The position numbers and the translations under genes are program-made. A stretch of DNA of 24,045 nt from an uncultured Bacilli bacterium (GTDB taxonomy: Bacteria > Bacillota_I > Bacilli_A > RF39 > UBA660), in contig CAQBKK010000012.1 of the NCBI GenBank assembly GCA_948760655.1, forward strand, positions 1 through 24,045. Direction: 5' to 3'. Numbering within the stretch: the first letter of the stretch is position 1; each line of letters opens with the position of its first letter. Shown here piece by piece: positions 21,412 to 24,045 of this stretch. A model generated the notes under the pieces. The model was not told the DNA's origin. It saw only the letters and a program-made list of their open reading frames with translations, and made no database searches.

Positions 21412-23901
21412 ATGGGATTTTTAAGAAAATTAATTGATTCAGAATACAAAGAACTAAAACGTTTTGAGCATATTGCAGACCAAATAATAGCTTTAGACGA
21501 GGAAATGCAAAAATTAAGCGATGAGGAATTAAAAAAGAAAACAGAAGAATTTAAAAGTGATTTAGAGAATGGAACACCTTTAGACGATTTAATCATTCCT
21601 GCCTTTGCAGTTGTTCGTGAAGCAGCAAGTCGTGTCATTGGTGAAAAACCATACTACGTCCAAATACTAGGAGGACTTGCCATTCATTTTGGAAATATCT
21701 CTGAAATGAAAACTGGTGAAGGAAAAACCTTAATGGAAACCATGCCTGCTTATTTAAATGCTTTAACAGGTAAAGGAGTACATATTGTAACAGTTAACGA
21801 ATTCCTTGCCAAACGTGACTCCGAATGGATGGGACAAATATTTACTTTTTTAGGTTTGACAGTAGGACTAAACTTAAGGGACTTAACACCAAAACAAAAA
21901 CAAGAAGCCTATAACTGTGATATTACGTATTCAACCAACAACGAAATTGGATTTGATTACTTAAGAGACAATATGGTCGTACAAGCAAGTGATAGAGTAC
22001 AAAGACCGCTTTATTTCTGTATTGTCGACGAAGTAGACTCTATTCTAATTGATGAAGCAAGAACCCCTTTAATTATTTCAGGAGGACAAGCAAATACAGG
22101 AAATCTTTATGTTGAAGCCGATAGAGCTGTTAAAAACCTAGTAAATGAAGAAGATTATACAATAGATGAAAAAGTAAAAAATGTTTCCCTAACCGAAGCT
22201 GGAAGCAAAAAAATTGAAAAATTCTTTAGAGTAGATAACTTGTATGATTTATCCAATACGGGATTAGTCCATCATGTCAACCAAGCCCTAAAAGCAAACT
22301 ATGGATTTAAAAAAGATATTGATTATGTTGTCAGCGATGATCAAGTGGTTATTGTGGACCAATTCACTGGACGTTTAATGCAAGGGCGTCAATTTAGTGA
22401 TGGACTTCACCAAGCCATTGAAGCTAAAGAACGTGTAACTATCAATGTAGAAACCAAAACAATGGCAACTATTACATTCCAAAACTTATTTAGAATGTAT
22501 GAAAAACTATCTGGTATGACAGGAACTGCTAAAACCGAAGAAGAAGAATTTAGAAACATCTATAATATGTATGTAATCCAAATTCCAACCAATAAGCCTA
22601 TTGCTCGTGTAGATTTACCAGATTTAGTTTATGCAGATAGAAATGGAAAATATACAGCAATTGTAAATTGTATTAAAGAAATACATGCTACAGGGCAACC
22701 AATATTAGTCGGTACGATTTCTGTAGAAGCCAATGAGCACCTAAGTAAACTACTTACAAAAGCCGGACTAAAACATGAAGTATTAAATGCCAAAAATCAT
22801 GAAAGAGAAGCAGAAATTGTTGCCAAAGCTGGAACAAAAGGAGCCATTACCATTGCAACCAATATGGCAGGACGTGGAACAGATATTAAACTAACCGACG
22901 AAACCAAAGAATTAGGGGGACTTTACGTCATAGGAACAGAACGTCATGAATCTCGTCGTATTGATAACCAATTACGCGGTCGTTCTGGTCGTCAAGGTGA
23001 TGTAGGTACTAGTCAGTTCTTCGTATCTTTTGATGATGACTTAATGCGTATGTTTGGAACCGATAGAATAAAACAAATTGTCCAAAGTCTAGGGATGACG
23101 GGAGACCAAGCCATTCGTTCGAAAGCAATTACAAGAAGTATTGAAACTGCCCAAAAAAAGGTTGAAGGAAACAACTTTGATATGCGTAAAAGCCTACTTG
23201 ACTATGACAATGTAGTAAATGAACAAAGAACAATTATCTATGAAAGAAGAAATGAAATACTAGACAATGAAAACATTCATGAAACAATTATAGAAATATT
23301 TAAAAATACGATTGATAACCTAGTAGATAGTCACATTGAACCAGAAGGATATATAACAGAAGACGATAAAAGTGAAATTGTAGAATACATCAACACAAAC
23401 TATTTAAAAGACAAATTAATGTCTAGAGAAGACTTAAAAGATAAAAAAGACGAAGAAATCAAAGAAATACTAACCGAACGTATTTTGAATGATTACGAGA
23501 AAAAAATTAGTATTGCTCCAAATTTTAGTGAATTTGAACGTGCCATTTCTCTTCGGATGGTAGACTCTCTTTGGGTAGATCATATTAGTAATATGGAACA
23601 CTTAAAAGAAGGAATTATGTTACGTGGCTATGGACAAGTAAACCCATTACAAGCTTATACAATGGAAGGATTCGATTTATTTGAAAATCTGTTAGACAAC
23701 ATAGATAGAAACACCGCAGAATTTTTACTAAAAGCTAACATTGAACAAAATGTGGAAAGAAAACAAGTCATTAAAGGTATTGCCAACGACGGAAAAGAAA
23801 AAGTAAAACAAATGCCAAAAAAAGCAGAGAAAAAAATAGGCAGAAATGATTCATGTCCATGTGGTTCGGGCAAAAAATACAAGCAATGCTGCGGAAAGTG
23901 A
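21412..23901 (+). CDS. secA: preprotein translocase ATPase SecA
   Basis: SecA drives unfolded preproteins through SecYEG using ATP, at the inner face of the membrane. The 829-residue protein is full length. Walker A is GEGKT at 102-106 (SEMKTGEGKTLMETMPAY), the DEAD-like Walker B is VDEVDS at 205-210, and NBD2 carries TNMAGRGTDIKL and the arginine-finger block RRIDNQLRGRSGRQGDVGTSQF. The preprotein-crosslinking domain lies between about 220 and 370, and helical scaffold and wing domains follow. The C-terminus has a zinc-binding SEC-C motif, CPCGSGKKYKQCC, with Cys 815, 817, 826 and 827, used for SecB or ribosome contact. Ribosome site AAAGGAG. It is housekeeping, and the prfB gene expected next in Bacilli is not in the window. 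Confidence 0.98.
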   Translation: MGFLRKLIDSEYKELKRFEHIADQIIALDEEMQKLSDEELKKKTEEFKSDLENGTPLDDLIIPAFAVVREAASRVIGEKPYYVQILGGLAIHFGNISEMKTGEGKTLMETMPAYLNALTGKGVHIVTVNEFLAKRDSEWMGQIFTFLGLTVGLNLRDLTPKQKQEAYNCDITYSTNNEIGFDYLRDNMVVQASDRVQRPLYFCIVDEVDSILIDEARTPLIISGGQANTGNLYVEADRAVKNLVNEEDYTIDEKVKNVSLTEAGSKKIEKFFRVDNLYDLSNTGLVHHVNQALKANYGFKKDIDYVVSDDQVVIVDQFTGRLMQGRQFSDGLHQAIEAKERVTINVETKTMATITFQNLFRMYEKLSGMTGTAKTEEEEFRNIYNMYVIQIPTNKPIARVDLPDLVYADRNGKYTAIVNCIKEIHATGQPILVGTISVEANEHLSKLLTKAGLKHEVLNAKNHEREAEIVAKAGTKGAITIATNMAGRGTDIKLTDETKELGGLYVIGTERHESRRIDNQLRGRSGRQGDVGTSQFFVSFDDDLMRMFGTDRIKQIVQSLGMTGDQAIRSKAITRSIETAQKKVEGNNFDMRKSLLDYDNVVNEQRTIIYERRNEILDNENIHETIIEIFKNTIDNLVDSHIEPEGYITEDDKSEIVEYINTNYLKDKLMSREDLKDKKDEEIKEILTERILNDYEKKISIAPNFSEFERAISLRMVDSLWVDHISNMEHLKEGIMLRGYGQVNPLQAYTMEGFDLFENLLDNIDRNTAEFLLKANIEQNVERKQVIKGIANDGKEKVKQMPKKAEKKIGRNDSCPCGSGKKYKQCCGK

Positions 23902-24004
23902 GATAAATAAAGAGTTTGCGAGGATTTTGCATAGTTAAAAAATGTTAACAAATTCATATTTGTTTGCAAATAATTTAAAAAGTATGGCTTAATGCCCTAA
24001 AAAT

Positions 24005-24042
24005 AAAGGATGTAAACAGAAAAAATATGTGAACATCCTTTT
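24005..24042 (+). terminator. probable terminator downstream of secA
   Basis: AAAGGATGT (24005-24013) pairs perfectly with ACATCCTTT (24033-24041), with a 19-base loop and a short T tail. It lies 104 bp after the secA stop; the stretch between contains nothing recognised. Confidence 0.6.
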
Positions 24043-24045
24043 AAA

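Noticed and set aside
21234..21638. Minus-strand open frame across the secA start
   Set aside because: Antisense to secA and the metalloprotease end, no motif or ribosome site.
23902..24004. prfB start with programmed frameshift after secA
   Set aside because: No RF2-like coding sequence or slippery CTTTGA site occurs before the window ends.
1..24045. CRISPR array, tRNA/rRNA genes, insertion-sequence ends
   Set aside because: No regularly spaced direct repeats, no cloverleaf or rRNA-like stretch, and no terminal inverted repeats with target duplications were seen on reading both strands.
1..24045. Alternative genetic code with UGA as Trp, as in Mollicutes
   Set aside because: Trp is encoded by TGG in conserved positions (GT2 QRSRW, SpoIIR WWC), and genes such as prfA and secA end in TGA; RF1 and ordinary stop usage fit the standard code.

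Overview
The window is a low-GC, densely packed stretch of chromosome from an endospore-forming Firmicute of the Bacilli type. Evidence: spoIIR, spoIID, spoIIQ and spoIIID are all present; there is an RNA polymerase delta subunit (rpoE), a long-form HPF and a DUF1934/YwiB gene; Shine-Dalgarno sites are strong (AGGAGG-like); and the code is standard (UGA is a stop, RF1 is present). Gene order follows the Bacillus subtilis argS-rpoE ... murZ-rpmE-prfA-prmC-spoIIR-mntP-rpiB-ywzB-spoIID-spoIIQ-spoIIID ... hpf-secA block, with non-syntenic genes inserted. Short proteins and A/T-rich content suggest an uncultivated gut lineage near the Mollicutes/Bacilli border (inference only).

Layout. 1-296 (-): 5' end of a class A penicillin-binding protein. 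460-949 (+): decayed aspartate/glutamate racemase. 1044-5340 (+): translation/transcription operon DUF1934-argS-rpoE-prfA-prmC. 5341-8031 (+): processive GT2 glycosyltransferase, spoIIR, mntP. 8032-8562: gene-poor gap with a 23-residue membrane peptide on the minus strand. 8563-12463 (+): murA, a degenerate SGNH-fold protein, rpmE with a leader hairpin, a degenerate sugar-transfer-associated ATP-grasp protein, rpiB and DUF1146. 12476-14981 (+): spoIID, spoIIQ (with a sigma-F-type promoter), spoIIID and an unknown gene in the slot where B. subtilis has mbl. 15236-18007: a complete agr-type quorum-sensing locus in convergent layout, with a LytTR regulator and AgrC-like kinase on plus and agrD and agrB on minus, meeting at one bidirectional terminator. 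18260-19365: a cold-shock protein and a frameshifted Rpn/PD-(D/E)XK gene. 19538-23901 (+): hpf, a frameshifted gluzincin-like metalloprotease gene, and secA.

Most notable: the 39-residue AgrD precursor at 17236-17355 (-), too short for ordinary ORF calling, has no Cys or Ser at the expected ring position. Its core TVLGIW-DETECPKEML resembles Lactobacillus LamD (CVGIW-FET) with Thr in place of the thiolactone Cys, which suggests a Thr-lactone signal or an altered ring. Other points: two Shine-Dalgarno sites lie inside terminator hairpins (mntP, spoIIID); four terminators contain the stop codon of the gene they end; two genes are broken by single-base A-run indels; and three proteins (SGNH, ATP-grasp, SpoIIQ) keep a fold but have lost its catalytic residues.
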